In this document: piece by piece, positions 1 through 10,078 of the stretch
Numbering within the stretch: the first letter of the stretch is position 1
Layout of the letters: each line of letters opens with the position of its first letter
Assembly (NCBI GenBank): GCA_016800925.1
Contig: JABCPU010000640.1
Span: 1 to 33,387, forward strand
Length of the DNA: 33,387 nt
Reading direction: 5' to 3'
Source: Suillus spraguei
Taxonomy: Eukaryota > Basidiomycota > Agaricomycetes > Boletales > Suillaceae
The notes under the pieces: generated by a model
The model's input: only the letters and a program-made list of their open reading frames with translations
What the model was told of the DNA's origin: nothing
Databases searched by the model: none
Position numbers and translations under genes: made by a program

Positions 1-1
1 A

Positions 2-613
2 GCAGACGGCATGGTCATTTCACAAGATGGTGACCCTAACGAGCATCGCCTGATGGTGCGGCCGCATGACGCTAACCTGAGACCGGGCAACTTCCAGGCA
101 GATCCTCGGATGTACGCCCCACGCCAGAGGCTCCCGATGCAGCCGCGTTATCCATCCCCACAGTGGAACGATCCTCCTCACGGCGAGAATCACCCCAAGG
201 ACCTGGCCGCGCCTTCACCCGGTACCCACCATCAGAATACATACGCAATTATCATGATTCACGGATGCCTCATGCCCCCCAGCCCAGTGGGCGCACTCAG
301 CCCACACACGGTCCTCCCGCACATGGTCCTCAGCTTCCCCTGCAGTATGGTGAAAATGAACACCAGGCAGGACCGAGTTACCCTCGCAACGGCGGGTATC
401 ACGAGGCTCCCTACCACGACCCTCGCGATGGTTTTGATGGATATCGTGAGGATTTTTGGCACCCACCGAGCAGTCTGTACTACGGTGTTGGGGGGATGTA
501 TCAAGACGGATATGGGCGTGAGTATCCTAACGACTCAGACAATGGTGGACGAGCGCCTTAAGCTGACGAGCCTCGTTTGCAACTCGTGTGGTTGGCTGTA
601 TCCGTTGTGCTAG
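2..613 (+). CDS. 3' end of an unrecognised Pro/Tyr/His-rich protein gene (partial)
   Basis: Two overlapping reading frames here look like parts of one low-complexity protein. The frame open from base 2 encodes a Pro/Arg/Met-rich stretch (for example RPGNFQADPRMYAPRQRLPM) up to about base 200. The frame open from about base 76 and ending at the stop at 559-561 encodes a Pro/Tyr/His/Gly-rich tail (for example DGYREDFWHPPSSLYYG, MYQDGYGREY). Joining them needs either a single-base indel or an intron; a candidate intron is 56-129 (donor gtgcgg, acceptor ccagag), which restores the second frame but has no good branch site. The gene is cut by the left edge of the window, so its start and any folded domain are not visible. 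Such compositions occur in fungal transcription factors and RNA-binding proteins, but I do not recognise this one. Confidence 0.45.
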   Translation, partial: ADGMVISQDGDPNEHRLMVRPHDANLRPGNFQADPRMYAPRQRLPMQPRYPSPQWNDPPHGENHPKDLAAPSPGTHHQNTYAIIMIHGCLMPPSPVGALSPHTVLPHMVLSFPCSMVKMNTRQDRVTLATAGITRLPTTTLAMVLMDIVRIFGTHRAVCTTVLGGCIKTDMGVSILTTQTMVDERLKLTSLVCNSCGWLYPLC

Positions 614-1059
614 TCCCTCCGCCATACATTATATATCACCACGTACCTCGATTTCGCGCCTTGTATCTAATGTTCTTGTCATTGATAGATTTTGTCGTAC
701 CAGTCAATGCATTTTCTTGTGTCTGAATAACTTGTTTGCGGAATAAGAATAAGAAAGACATAAATCAAAATTTCAAGGTAAGGAAAACATATTGATATGG
801 GAGGCTCTGGTATATGTCTGCTATCACACTCGCCGACATCACGATGAACATACGGAGAGCATCTGGAGACGCTGCCATGTTGAGGCTCCCTATAGTAGAG
901 AACATACCAGTGGGAGGCTATACTCACCCTCTGTGACGAGGCTCTGGCCATATGCTCTTGAAGATTGGCCACCTATCCCTGGAACACTAGGGAGAAGCCT
1001 CGTGAAGGAGGGGGTCTCTTAGACCATATATTCCCTACATAATAATAGGGTCTAACAGT
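614..1059. other. Intergenic stretch with no gene seen
   Basis: AT-rich spacer. The only structure noticed is the heptamer gaggctc or gaggcta recurring four times between about 800 and 950, in poorly conserved surroundings. The short open frames here have no recognisable composition. Confidence 0.5.
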
Positions 1060-1061
1060 AC

Positions 1062-1985
1062 GTGGGAACATCTTCAAAGTGCTGCCAAGGTGCTGCCAAG
1101 GATGATGATGTGATATCTCCGGATGAACTCCTCACCCCTCCGGTGTTTAATTACTCACGTTCGCTGCGATGGGCATCTACAGCAGATGCTATCTTCATGG
1201 TGTTCAAACTGGAATCAGAGAAGGCTTATAGCCGCCTTCCCGTTTGTAGAGAGCGATTGGGTCGAATCTGGCACTTGGCATCGAGTCCAACACCGCCAAA
1301 GACATTGATGACGAAAACCAACATGGGTCCTTCGAAACCGTCCCTGTGCAGTGCGCGCAACAAAACAGGTTTGCAGAGTCTAGTAAGCAGCCATTGGGCA
1401 CCTGGTGTGTTCACAAGAATGGCTATCGCTTCCTGCACTTCGCTTGGATTACAATGGGGAACAGTCGGAGCGGCATTTGTGGTGGGATGGTTCACTCCTA
1501 CAACAGTGGGTCTTCATGTATACTTGTAGTCGAGTTAGCTAAAGTCTGACAGGAAATGGGGTGTCGAGCTATGGGTTATCTCCTTTACGGAAACCATCTC
1601 AACTTTTAGTTTGGATGATGCTCCTGATGTCCAGTATTCTCGCTCACCACTCTGCTTCTGACCCCCACCGAGTATCGCTTATCTGCACGCGTTGCTTTAG
1701 TGTTTTCGCACGTCCTGCGATGGACGGGCAAATTTTTTGCCCTATTAAAACTCTTTTTTGGTGATCATGGCATGTGTGTTCCAGTATTCTAACTTCTACA
1801 ATAGATGTTACTGCAACTCCAAGCGCGTTTCACCAGGCGAGCGCAGCGTATGCTGTGATCACGAAACCACAGCCCAAGCTGCACAGGCTAAGGCTTCCTG
1901 GATCGGTGCCCTTGTCTTGGCGTGTACCTCAGCATCAGTTTTCCTTGGTATCCTGAATCTTTTGCTGGATACTGTACCATCGTAG
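1062..1985 (+). pseudogene. Decayed gene for a basidiomycete multi-pass membrane protein of unknown function
   Basis: Pieces of one protein can be followed across three frames. In order they are PPVFNYSRSLRWASTADAIF (about 1140-1200), a membrane segment with SLGLQWGTVGAAFVVGWFTP (about 1440-1500), LVWMMLLMSSILAHHS (about 1610-1655), FQYSNFYNRCYCNS (about 1785-1830), and a last membrane segment ending LGILNLLLDTVPS at the stop 1983-1985. The order and motifs match, from memory, a family of hypothetical membrane proteins found in agaricomycetes, with conserved LQWGTxGAA, FSNFYDRCYCNS and AWIGG motifs. Here the segments lie in different frames with stops between them. The region from YCNS to ASWIG shifts frame and then shifts back, so two small indels partly compensate. 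A functional protein is unlikely unless unseen introns rescue the frame. Biochemical function is unknown. Confidence 0.65.
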
Positions 1986-2048
1986 GCAAGTGAGAGTAAC
2001 TTATTATGTTACAAGGACTCCCCTTCGGTCGGTCCATTATAAATCTGT

Positions 2049-4757
2049 TTACAGTAGTAACTCAGGAAATACGATATTAGCGCAGTCTTGTCCTTCATTT
2101 GTCTCCGCAAATAAACATAATGTATCTCTTCGCGTTCTCACTCTCGACAACGCTGTGTACAGTTGACCGTGAGCAAAGGGATCGGTTCGCAAATCGTACG
2201 GTTCGTGCTAGCGTCAATCCTTGACATCCATTAAACGTTGTTGCGTATGCGAGCCGTAGAGGAAACTGTCTGCGATTGACTGTCCACGATGAACGATTGG
2301 GATGGAAGGAAAAGTTGATGCGGGGAATGCAGTGGCTCTCGAATGTATTGATAAGTTGTACTTCGATGAACCGACGATGCAATGCAATCACGCGCACGCG
2401 TGCGTTTCTGACCAATCCCTTTTCTACCGAAAGGTTTCGTTGAATGGTGCAGACACTGTTTTCATTGAGGTCTAGGCGATGAGGAGGTACTCCAGGATGT
2501 GTTAACATTGCCAGGTAGTCAGGTGTGTGTTCCGGTCCATTTAAAGGTGTGTGTTCAGCCTCCTTCAGACTGTCTGAGCTGAAGTAAGATTCTATGCTTT
2601 GTTAGTAAAATGTTTTGCATAATGTATGTGTGGAATACGCACGAAATTCGCCTGGCAAACTTTCCAAAATTTTGTCGTTGAATTCATCGACATAGATGTT
2701 CAGAGGGGAGAGGAATGCACGCTGAAGACAGGTCTCCGTGTCTTCGAGCACGTATGGTGGGAAGAGAAAGTTAATTGTATCGTCGAAGCTTGTAGTCGCT
2801 GCTATGAGTGCGAGATTCTGTCGATTTCCAGTGCAGTCCTCTCAAATGCCGTCTACGAAAGATGTGAATTGCGGGTCACCCATGCTCCGAATTGCAGTGT
2901 TGAGGGTCAAGATCCGAATGCTATTCCACAGTGTTGACGACTTTACTGACGCTGCCAGAGTGGCCGTCTCTCCAGCTCCGCTGATAATTGGGCCTGCTTG
3001 CCGAAATCTCCCAAACCTATGAATGTGAGTCCTCCGAATGGTATTGTTGGGCGATTGCAGATTGTACGGCAAAGTTCGTCGACAGACTCCCATCCGGCTT
3101 TATTCATGGCAGGGAGTTCATCCCAGATGATTGCAGCGGCGTTTCGAATGAGATCGGCACGAGGAGAGTGAGGGTGAATAGAACTATGTAAATTGACGTT
3201 ATCGTCGGTCACTGGGATGCCAAATATATGATGTGCCGTGCGTCCACGATCATATGCAGTCGCACACAGTGCGTTGCTTCCAACAATAAGTACAATTTCT
3301 TCTTGGGCACGTGACATTGTTGAGAGTGCTTTGACCAAAAACGTTTTTCCTCGACCTGGACGACCTTCAATGAAAAAGAAATTGTTTCTGCGCTGTATTA
3401 TGCTCTCCAAAATACAATCGAGGATTTGTCGTTGTTCCGGATTCAATTGTTCAGCCATGTTATTGCTTTGGGCTTCGAATGCTGCGTGATTGTCGCGTAG
3501 ATATTTCTGTTCATTATAGACTTCAATGGAACGCCTGGGAGGAGATGGGAGACCGAAGTCCGTAAGGTGCTTTCCTGAATGAGAGAGCAGGTCATCGCTG
3601 ATTTGGAGCGTGAATTCATATCCATTGTACTCGTCTCCGATCCTCTGAATGTGGTCAATGGATGGCATCTGGCGGAATTCCATCCATAGTGGCATAGCTG
3701 CATACCCTTCCAAAATGATTTGAGAGAACAAAAATCGTAATTGAGAGGGAGTGCGGAGGGATTCAATAGCTTCTTGTAGTGTGAGGTAACCTTCATTTTG
3801 GTTGTCGAATAAACCAAGGTCACATGCAGCTTCATGGAAAGTGTTGAATGTGTGTCCTTGGATTGTGCGAAGATCAACAAAAGAAGATGCAGGCTGATGA
3901 AGAAGGAGTGCGCGAAGATAGAAACGCTCTCCATCCCGAATGGAAACAGTTTGGATTCGAGCAACTTTTTGTGAATGAGTGCGTCTGGATGCTTTCTTTC
4001 GTATGATACCTTCTCTTTGCTTCTCAGGATAATCATTAGGCGTGATTTCATCTTCGACAGAATATGAATAGAGTACGAATTGCTCGAAGTATTCTTTATA
4101 GCGAAGTTCCGCAAGTTCATTTGCACGTAGGAAGTAACGGTTTAAGAGAAAGGTAGATGATCTCTCACCACCTTGCCGTCGAAATTGAGGGACATTTAAG
4201 CCCGGCAAGTGAATGGGGAGATTGGTTACAGAAGGTTCTTTTCGAGTTACTTCAAAATTTAGAATACGCCAGGCCGCTTCTGGTGCCGAGAGATATCTGC
4301 CTTTTTGATAGTCACGAATTTCGTTCAAGGGAACTGGTTCATCAGAGTCGATGTCTTCTTCAATGGCGAAATGTGCCATGTCTGGTCCTTTGTAGAGATA
4401 CTTGTATAGATAACTGAACACTTTTGCCGTGTAAACGACATCAAAGTGAAAGTGGCAGTCGGCAAAATTGAGCAGCGCAGGACAGTATGGCACCACCCAT
4501 ATATCTTCATCTTCCCGTCGACGCCGATGCACTCTTCCATGTTCATCGATGGTTGTAGATTGTTGCGTGCGCTGGGGAAATCCATAAACACATTGACCAT
4601 TTCGGTTGCATCTACGTCCCATTCGAGTAAGGTGATCTCGACCATGAAGCATGTATTTCTGTACTTTTGCACGAAGCACAGGGTTGTCTCGTGGAAGTTC
4701 AGCACATATGATGGTGTCAAGGAATTCCAGAGGAGGTTCAGGATCTACATCAGTCAA
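2049..4757 (-). mobile_element. Helitron RepHel remnant: helicase half, inactivated and 5'-truncated
   Basis: On the minus strand this encodes the Helitron replication protein from just after its Rep domain to its C-terminus. Visible are the post-Rep region (TIICAELPRDNP), a PIF1-like helicase with Walker A GRPGRGKT (about residues 465-472 counted from 4757) and Walker B IIWDELPA (about 545), YATTFNGCQGLTL near 2230, and the family C-terminus ending in LLL at stop 2049-2051. The HUH endonuclease motif expected upstream is absent: a stop lies just before 4757 and nothing Rep-like follows. The helicase is broken by a one-base deletion near 3000 (GLGDF then a shift), a nonsense TGA at 2842-2844 and another one-base deletion near 2195-2205. 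A spliceosomal intron lies at 2592-2642. No convincing CTRR-with-hairpin 3' terminus was found below 2049. The element is non-autonomous. Confidence 0.9.
2592..2642 (-). other. 51-nt spliceosomal intron inside the Helitron helicase gene
   Basis: On the minus strand the segment starts GTGCGT and ends CATAG, with a perfect TACTAAC branch site nine bases before its last base. Removing it joins LPGEF to QSYFSSDSLKEAEH in frame, which restores the continuity seen in other Helitron helicases; reading through it meets a stop codon. It therefore looks like a genuine intron, not a decay scar. Confidence 0.8.
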
Positions 4758-4804
4758 AATACCCTTGTCTACAGGGTGCTATATAGTCAGTATAGTACCT
4801 GTAG

Positions 4805-5389
4805 GCGCCTGCAGCATCTGGTGTTAGTGACACTGCTTCCCTTGCACCTAGGAGTGACCCCCTTGTTCGTGATCTAGGAGGTGCATATCATTTACTATCA
4901 TGTGTTCCTTCCTTAATATCTCACTGTTATAATATATCCATTCGTCCTCTTCTTCAGAAGTTCGTCAACTTGACAGTCCTCATCATGTTGTCCCCGACCC
5001 TTCTGTAGAAGATGCTTCTGTATATACAGGCGCACATAAGCCTGTAGCGGAGGCGCCTCATGTACATTGTAAGTGTTTTGTCTTAATACATTTTGATTGA
5101 TCCTTCATAACTCCATAGCTTCTACCTCGTCGTCTCAGTCTGGTGTAATGTCCACATCCCAGGAACCTCAGCGAACTGCATGTAAGTCTTTTCATTCTCT
5201 TACGTTACAATAATATACTTATATTCTCTTAGCTACTCTCCTCAGTGAACAATTAACTTTGTCACGGGTCACATGGAGGCCTGTAGACGGGTAAGACATA
5301 TGGTAGGCTCCGATCGACTATATTCGCATCGTCTTACAGGTGCAAACCCCATGTATTATCACCTATAATTACTGTCGCTACGTGGGAGT
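4805..5389 (+). pseudogene. Internal five-exon fragment of an unrecognised Ser/Thr/Pro-rich gene
   Basis: Exons can be read at 4805-4880, 4958-5068, 5119-5181, 5233-5290 and from 5340. They are separated by introns of 77, 50, 51 and 49 nt, mostly with GTAAGT-like donors and YAG acceptors. All exon phases agree, giving one continuous peptide that includes SDTASLAPRSDPLVRDLG, DSPHHVVPDPSVEDASVYTG, STSSSQSGVMSTSQEPQRTA, LLSEQLTLSRVTWRPVDG and CKPHVLSPIITVATWESQ. No start or stop belongs to it. On the left it abuts the truncated Helitron. On the right the frame runs into the antisense of the protease's last exon, where a GTGGGT donor sits at the junction. Inference: a gene fragment, introns included, moved next to or captured by the Helitron. 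The protein family was not recognised, and a short intact gene with more exons is not excluded. Confidence 0.55.
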
Positions 5390-6990
5390 CACAGGTGGGT
5401 GGTGATATCAGTGAACGAGGTTTTGGCAAGACCGACATGGCCCGGGGAGCTGGAGCTATCGATCACAGTGTAGAAGCGCTGGAGAAATACGAAACCAAGA
5501 TTAAAGTCTTTCCCTGTGCCAGATCTCGTGCCAATGTCTTTAACGATGAGATATATGGCATTGAGATCAGCGTTTTTATCAAGCTCGTAGTTGAGATGAC
5601 GAGGCCAGATTTGGGCGTTACGGCTAAGACTGAAGATTTGCTGTGCAAAATGGTGAACAAGGGGTAAGAGGGCTGATAGATTTGACGTACGCCCTCAATA
5701 TGGAAGTTCGAGTTCTGTAGGGCCATGTACTGCGTCAGGGTAATAGTGAGAAGACCAGTGATTTCATCGTGAATACCGCCGGTCGCAGTCTGGTACTGCT
5801 CAAATGCATCTACCGAACATTAATTATATATAATTACACGCTGCACTCTGAATACACACCGGAGGCAATGTAAAGAAAGGTGAAACCACTATCGATGATA
5901 CCAGCGGTGGTCTTCAAGATCTCCATGGAGCCGTAGGTGATCTTCTGATTGATACCCCAATAGTTCGATGCGGTGGGAATCGTGGTGACACGACTGAAAC
6001 ATACCAATTACTATCAGTCTGAATTGATCTAGGAGCTGAGGTGGCTTACGTGTAGACAATATTACCAATGCACCTGGTTTTGTCAGGTCCACCAAAGCTG
6101 AGCTCTCCGGAAAGGCTGTCTGCTTCCGTAGTGGTGGGCTGGAAAAAGATACCAACAATGTGCTGATCAATCCTGCCTTGGTCATACAGGTAGTCAGTGA
6201 TAGTCGGGATCGTCCTATCCGGTTCATCTATCAGGGCCCCGAGTGACAAGGGTCTAGGCCCGAGACCAAGGATACCGATTTCATCTTCCTCGATGCCCTT
6301 CACAATCTCAGCAATAGTGAGTGGGAACGCGATGACAGTAAGCCAACCACCGAGAGTAACGGTATCGTTCCAGATAGTTCCTACAGATAATTGTAGTTAT
6401 TCAAGTTTTCAACTTATGATATTGTTGTGTGTCATACCTTTGATGTAAACCTTGTTGCCCTCGTCGTCGTTGTCCTCACCCTCGTCATCGTCGTCGCCCT
6501 CGCCCTCATTGTCGTCATTGTCGCCGTCGTCGTCACCATCATCATAATCACTATCATAACTGTATGTTTCCCTTACACGATGACGAGTGTTGACACTGGT
6601 GACGGTTTGCATGTATGCACTATTTCTAAGCCATGTGATCGAGCTGCCGGTGTCGATAGCCAAGTTGTCTTCAATAATAGATTAGCAGACGCATGTTTTC
6701 TAAGTGTTGAGCTGACAGGTTGTGGAGGGGCTGCCAACGTTAACTGCTATGTCGTAACCATAATAAACGTTTGACACAGGAATGATATCAATATATTGGC
6801 GACGTGTGTTGTAGTTCCTAAAGGCTGCCATACGAGCTTTATCGTGCTGCGAGAGGTTAATAGTACCATTGGAGAACTTTAGCCTCCTGGTAAGGGGGGT
6901 GGTGATGAGGGAATTGCGGACATCAACGGGCGACCCCATGATCGACGAAGCCAGGAGAACCTGTGTTAGCCAGGATGCAGCTAGGAACAT
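5389..6990 (-). CDS. Secreted A1-family aspartic protease, polyporopepsin-like
   Basis: An acid endopeptidase of the pepsin family, expected to be secreted. The minus-strand exons are 6717-6990, 6438-6668, 6050-6380, 5860-5993, 5691-5809 and 5389-5640, with introns of 48-57 nt; they splice to 446 residues without a break. A hydrophobic signal peptide opens the protein (MFLAASWLTQVLLASS), followed by a propeptide to about residue 75. The first catalytic motif is AIDTGSSITW with Asp97, the second IIDSGFTFLYIAS with Asp313. Family landmarks GILGLGPRPL, NAQIWPRHLNYEL and FLQRFYTVID are present. It is somewhat longer than usual because residues 130-162, in the flap region, are a run with 22 Asp/Glu in 33 positions. 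Exon 1 uses a GTCAGC donor. The start lies at the edge of a 103-bp duplication. Both catalytic aspartates are kept, so an active enzyme is plausible. Confidence 0.9.
6457..6558 (-). repeat. GAY-rich trinucleotide tract coding an acidic insert
   Basis: Within exon 2 of the protease about 33 consecutive codons are almost all GAC, GAT, GAG, GGC or AAT. They encode residues 130-162 (22 of 33 acidic). The plus strand reads as imperfect gtc/gtcgtc/atc repeats. The position is where the family normally has the YGSGSFSG flap segment, and ordinary sequence resumes at GTIWNDTVTLGG. Confidence 0.85.
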
Positions 6991-7193
6991 GGTTTGCTGG
7001 AAAGTGATATGATATTCAGTAGTAGCCCATTATATACTCATGTGCCAGCGAACGCGATAAAGATGCTGAGCACCTTAGCCACGCATGAAACATGGCTTGC
7101 TGGAATGTGATTTAGTATTCAGTGGTAGCCCATTACATACTTATGTGCTAGCGAACGCGATGACAATGTTGGGCACCTTAGCCACGTATGAAA
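6988..7193. repeat. 103-bp direct tandem duplication spanning the protease start codon and core promoter
   Basis: The unit starting catggtttgctggaa at 6988 recurs as catggcttgctggaat at 7091, and the copies stay about 85-90% alike until about 7193 (both hold agcgaacgcgat and gcaccttagccacg). The protease ATG is the minus-strand reading of the first base triplet (6988-6990), and the second copy carries the same ATG at 7091-7093. Confidence 0.85.
7028..7038 (-). promoter_or_regulatory. Probable TATA box of the aspartic protease gene
   Basis: On the minus strand AGTATATAATGGG lies about 40-45 bp upstream of the protease ATG, inside the first copy of the tandem repeat. The equivalent place in the second copy reads AGTATGTAATGGG, so only the proximal copy keeps a good TATA element. 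No transcript data support it. Confidence 0.4.
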
Positions 7194-9436
7194 CATCGCC
7201 TTCGAAAAAGCAATGATGAGGTAGTTACGATCCGAGTCATCGCGGGTGCAAGAATTCGAGAGAATTCGAGTATGTGGCACGGATTTACTCTTGTCTGATG
7301 CGAAAAGGCTTGCTAGATCTGAACTTGACGGAATGCGGTAGATTACACCTTCTTCTTTCTTAAAGCGTCGGAGAGTAGTACCCTTTGTGCACGGACTACT
7401 GTCGGCCATTGTGGAACACTTAAAAACGCTGCATCAGCCGATTCGTCGTAGTTGATGCCTCCATTACGAGATCGAGTATCAGCAGTGAGGGACATTCAGA
7501 GGATCAAAGTCGCAAAGTTATGGTGAAAGGAGGAGCAAAGTCGCAAGTCTGAGTGAAATTGGAAGAGAACATGAAGTCCCGCTGAGCTAGCATTTATATA
7601 GGGATTGAATTCGTATTGTGGAAAATAGCTTGATCCACTGTCGACAAAGCCACCTGTGGACAGTCTTCAAGTTGTGGTGGCATGATGCGGAGTTGCAAAG
7701 CCATTGTACTACTTGCTCAGCATACTGAGCCATGCGTGCGATGAATGCAGCACGGAGTCTCGTTTCGTTCTTTAGCAATGCGCTTGAGTTTCTTGTAGCT
7801 CACATCAGCACGTTCAAGCTCACGGAAGATTATTGTGAAATGGACAGATATGAATGGGGAATCCAGAGCAACCACTGCGTACCGAGTTACTAGAAATTCT
7901 ATGCCTCACTACTAGGACTAGAATCACTTCGTAACTCTCGATCCACTTAAATAATTACAATTGAAAGAGTTTCAACTCGAAGTCATTCCCGGGCCGTCGG
8001 TACACCAAATATTGTCACATCGTGTTATGTATCTAACTCTCACTTATATCTTTAACATGTCACATTCTCTGCGTTGACTTTTTTCAAGGTCATCATCAAG
8101 ATTCAAGACCGCACGAATTCTCCTCTCGGCGGATGTTAGGAATTAGGACAAAACGATGACCTCGATGAATTCGGTTTGGGAGCTCTTAGCTCACTGATTT
8201 TGTGCACGCTATATATGTAGTATAGAATTTATCGATGAGCACATGCAACTCACAATTGAAATGGAGCGCGACTGACGACGGTGATGGTTGAGGTTGCCCA
8301 CGACGATATGCATAGATATTGAAATAGATCAGTAGTGCAGGTCAGTTGCTTGGGGAGCAGACTGGAGACCTCGAGTGCCGAAATATGATAGATGTTTCAA
8401 GAGTCGAGTCTGGCATGCGACTCGCCATCGTTTGGTCGCCAAGTTAAGCACTGCTGTCTCCCAGACGCATACTACTATTAGTACGTAAGCTCGAAGTAAA
8501 ACGGTTGAGCGCTGATTCAAAAGTACCGCTGGAAGAGTCCAAAGTTCGAGTCAGCTATTAGAGTTCCGAGTCCGGGTTGAAGTTCAATACCATAGTCAGG
8601 TTAGGTGCACGAATAGGACTTCACGTGAACTACCACATCAATTTCTTCCGTGCAGCAACACGCCCAACACGTCCTCCAAATTCAGCCTCTCAAAGGCATG
8701 TCCGAGAGGGGCATAGTTGATGAGTTCGACAAGTAAGGCGTTTCTGAATTCGCTGTGCAGGTGATTACGACCATGAAAGAGCACCTGGCGCTGTTGAACG
8801 AATCCCTTAATTTCTTTCCGTGTCTATTCGCGAATATCAGATCGCATTGTTTGCTTCAGAATATCCACCAAATTGCTTCACCTATGAGTTTGTTCATAAA
8901 TTGCTTTGCAACTTTGCAATGCACTATGCATTGTCGTTTGATCAGCTTATCACTTGTGGACATGCGTGAAATTCAGAACTACGTACCGGTCACCGGTCAG
9001 ACATCATGCATCAAATGTCGGAGCGAGCATGTGGCTCAGCTGACCCCTTTGAGTCGATGACCAATTTCCACATCTCTTGCTTCCTATAGTGCTGACCTAG
9101 ATCATCAAATTCATCAAATGGTATTGATAAAAGGATCCATCTGGAAATGTCATATCAGCTGAAATTTAGTTGTGGGCAGCCAGATATGGTGGTTCAGATT
9201 ATTATACATATAACCAGCCCATATTCGACATCAAACATTCATGCGCGAGAGCACAGGTAATATGGGCAGTTATAAACTTATGGAGTGCTGCTCAATGATA
9301 TGCGATAGAAACCACAAACACCTTTGGCGTACGCTATTCCCAGTCGGGAGTACTAGCCACATCCCACGCTCGTGACAGCAATGCAGTTGCAGGGCGGCCC
9401 ATCTCATGGTTTGACTTGCAGCAGTCCCAGCAATCC
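7194..9436. other. Long gene-poor stretch
   Basis: No intact gene recognised in 2.2 kb. Several open frames of 60-100 codons lack recognisable composition or splice partners. The one coding-looking piece, 8638-8784 on the minus strand, is listed separately. Base composition is AT-rich and close to that of the other spacers. Confidence 0.5.
8638..8784 (-). pseudogene. Coding-looking remnant, family unknown
   Basis: One minus-strand frame reads VLFHGRNHLHSEFRNALLVE followed by a Leu-rich amphipathic stretch and ends at a TGA. The composition looks like a real protein helix region, but there is no start, and the frame breaks upstream. I cannot name the family. It may be a fragment of a gene or transposon. 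Confidence 0.25.
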
Positions 9437-10078
9437 ATGGCGACATCCAACATTCATACTAATGTCTTCCACCCACCATCTATCATTACATATGACGAAG
9501 CTCCTGTTATTCATAGCCCAGCACAGTCTATGGAGGCGTCTACCAGTGAGGTTCACGTCCCACTGCAATCTATCAAATTATCATCAACTGCAGGTGTGTC
9601 CTGCTTTGATTTATTACTTTGACTTTTGTTTATTGACTGCCGATAAGAAGTGGAAACTGTGGCAGAAAGCCTAAAGAGGCTGGAGTGTTTAATTGAGGCA
9701 AACACTGAAAGGCAGAACGACCAGTTTATCGAACTCAGACGTACTTTATCGGCAAACGGCAAACTCGCACAGCAGAGCATTATTCTCACGCACCAGAGTA
9801 TAAAGGAGGCTGAGGAGAGTATAACAAAGGCTGAGGATGCAATTAATTTAGCGCGGGATATCAAGAACGATACAAGGGGTCTGGGTGAGATGGATGCATC
9901 TAACAAAATACTGTTAGCAGGGCTAAAGGATTTACTTTGGGCGTTCATTTGCCGACGCTTACAACGACAGAGCCATAACAATGTATCTTGTATCAATATT
10001 ATAGCTCTTTGCATAAAGGATGGCAGTGGCGTGAAATTTAGCTTGTGTAGCCTTGTACTACCCTTATTATCATCATGA
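9437..10078 (+). CDS. Small coiled-coil protein of unknown function
   Basis: Two exons, 9437-9593 and 9648-10078, joined by a 54-nt intron (donor GTGTGT, acceptor GATAAG), give about 195 residues. The N-terminal third is Ser/Pro/His-rich and probably disordered. The middle (from VAESLKRLECLIEA through SIKEAEESITKAEDAINLAR) is a charged heptad-like helix, which I read as a coiled coil. The tail is hydrophobic and Cys-containing and may be mis-modelled, because a further intron could remove part of it. The start chosen is the first ATG in frame; the frame is open further back to about 9299, so an upstream exon is possible. No family was recognised. Confidence 0.5.

Noticed and set aside
800..960. 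Recurring gaggctc heptamers as a CRISPR-like or satellite array
   Set aside because: Spacing is irregular and the flanks are not conserved.
1990..2048. Helitron 3' terminus (hairpin plus CTRR)
   Set aside because: A weak stem (ggac...gtcc near 2027-2047) exists, but no CTRR follows at the usual distance.
3443..4126. Minus-strand 227-codon frame
   Set aside because: Shadow of the Helitron helicase, which is in another minus-strand frame with clear motifs.
5395..5667. Plus-strand open frame of 90 codons with protein-like composition
   Set aside because: It is exactly antisense to the last exon and intron of the aspartic protease, whose reading frame is supported by conserved motifs. It may be entered by the upstream gene fragment only by read-through.
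7119..7409. Minus-strand ATG frame of 96 codons upstream of the protease
   Set aside because: It runs into the duplicated promoter unit and lacks splice partners or recognisable motifs, so it is probably chance or a minor upstream frame.
8360..8480. Possible 5S rRNA-like sequence (gccaagttaagcactgctg followed by ttagtacg)
   Set aside because: Only the short aagttaagca and ttagtac words resemble 5S rRNA; spacing is wrong and neither terminal stem nor the conserved 3' half is present.
9553..10014. Minus-strand 153-codon frame opposite the coiled-coil gene
   Set aside because: Its Ser/Leu/Ala-rich composition is the antisense image of the Glu/Lys/Ala coiled coil, and it spans the intron.
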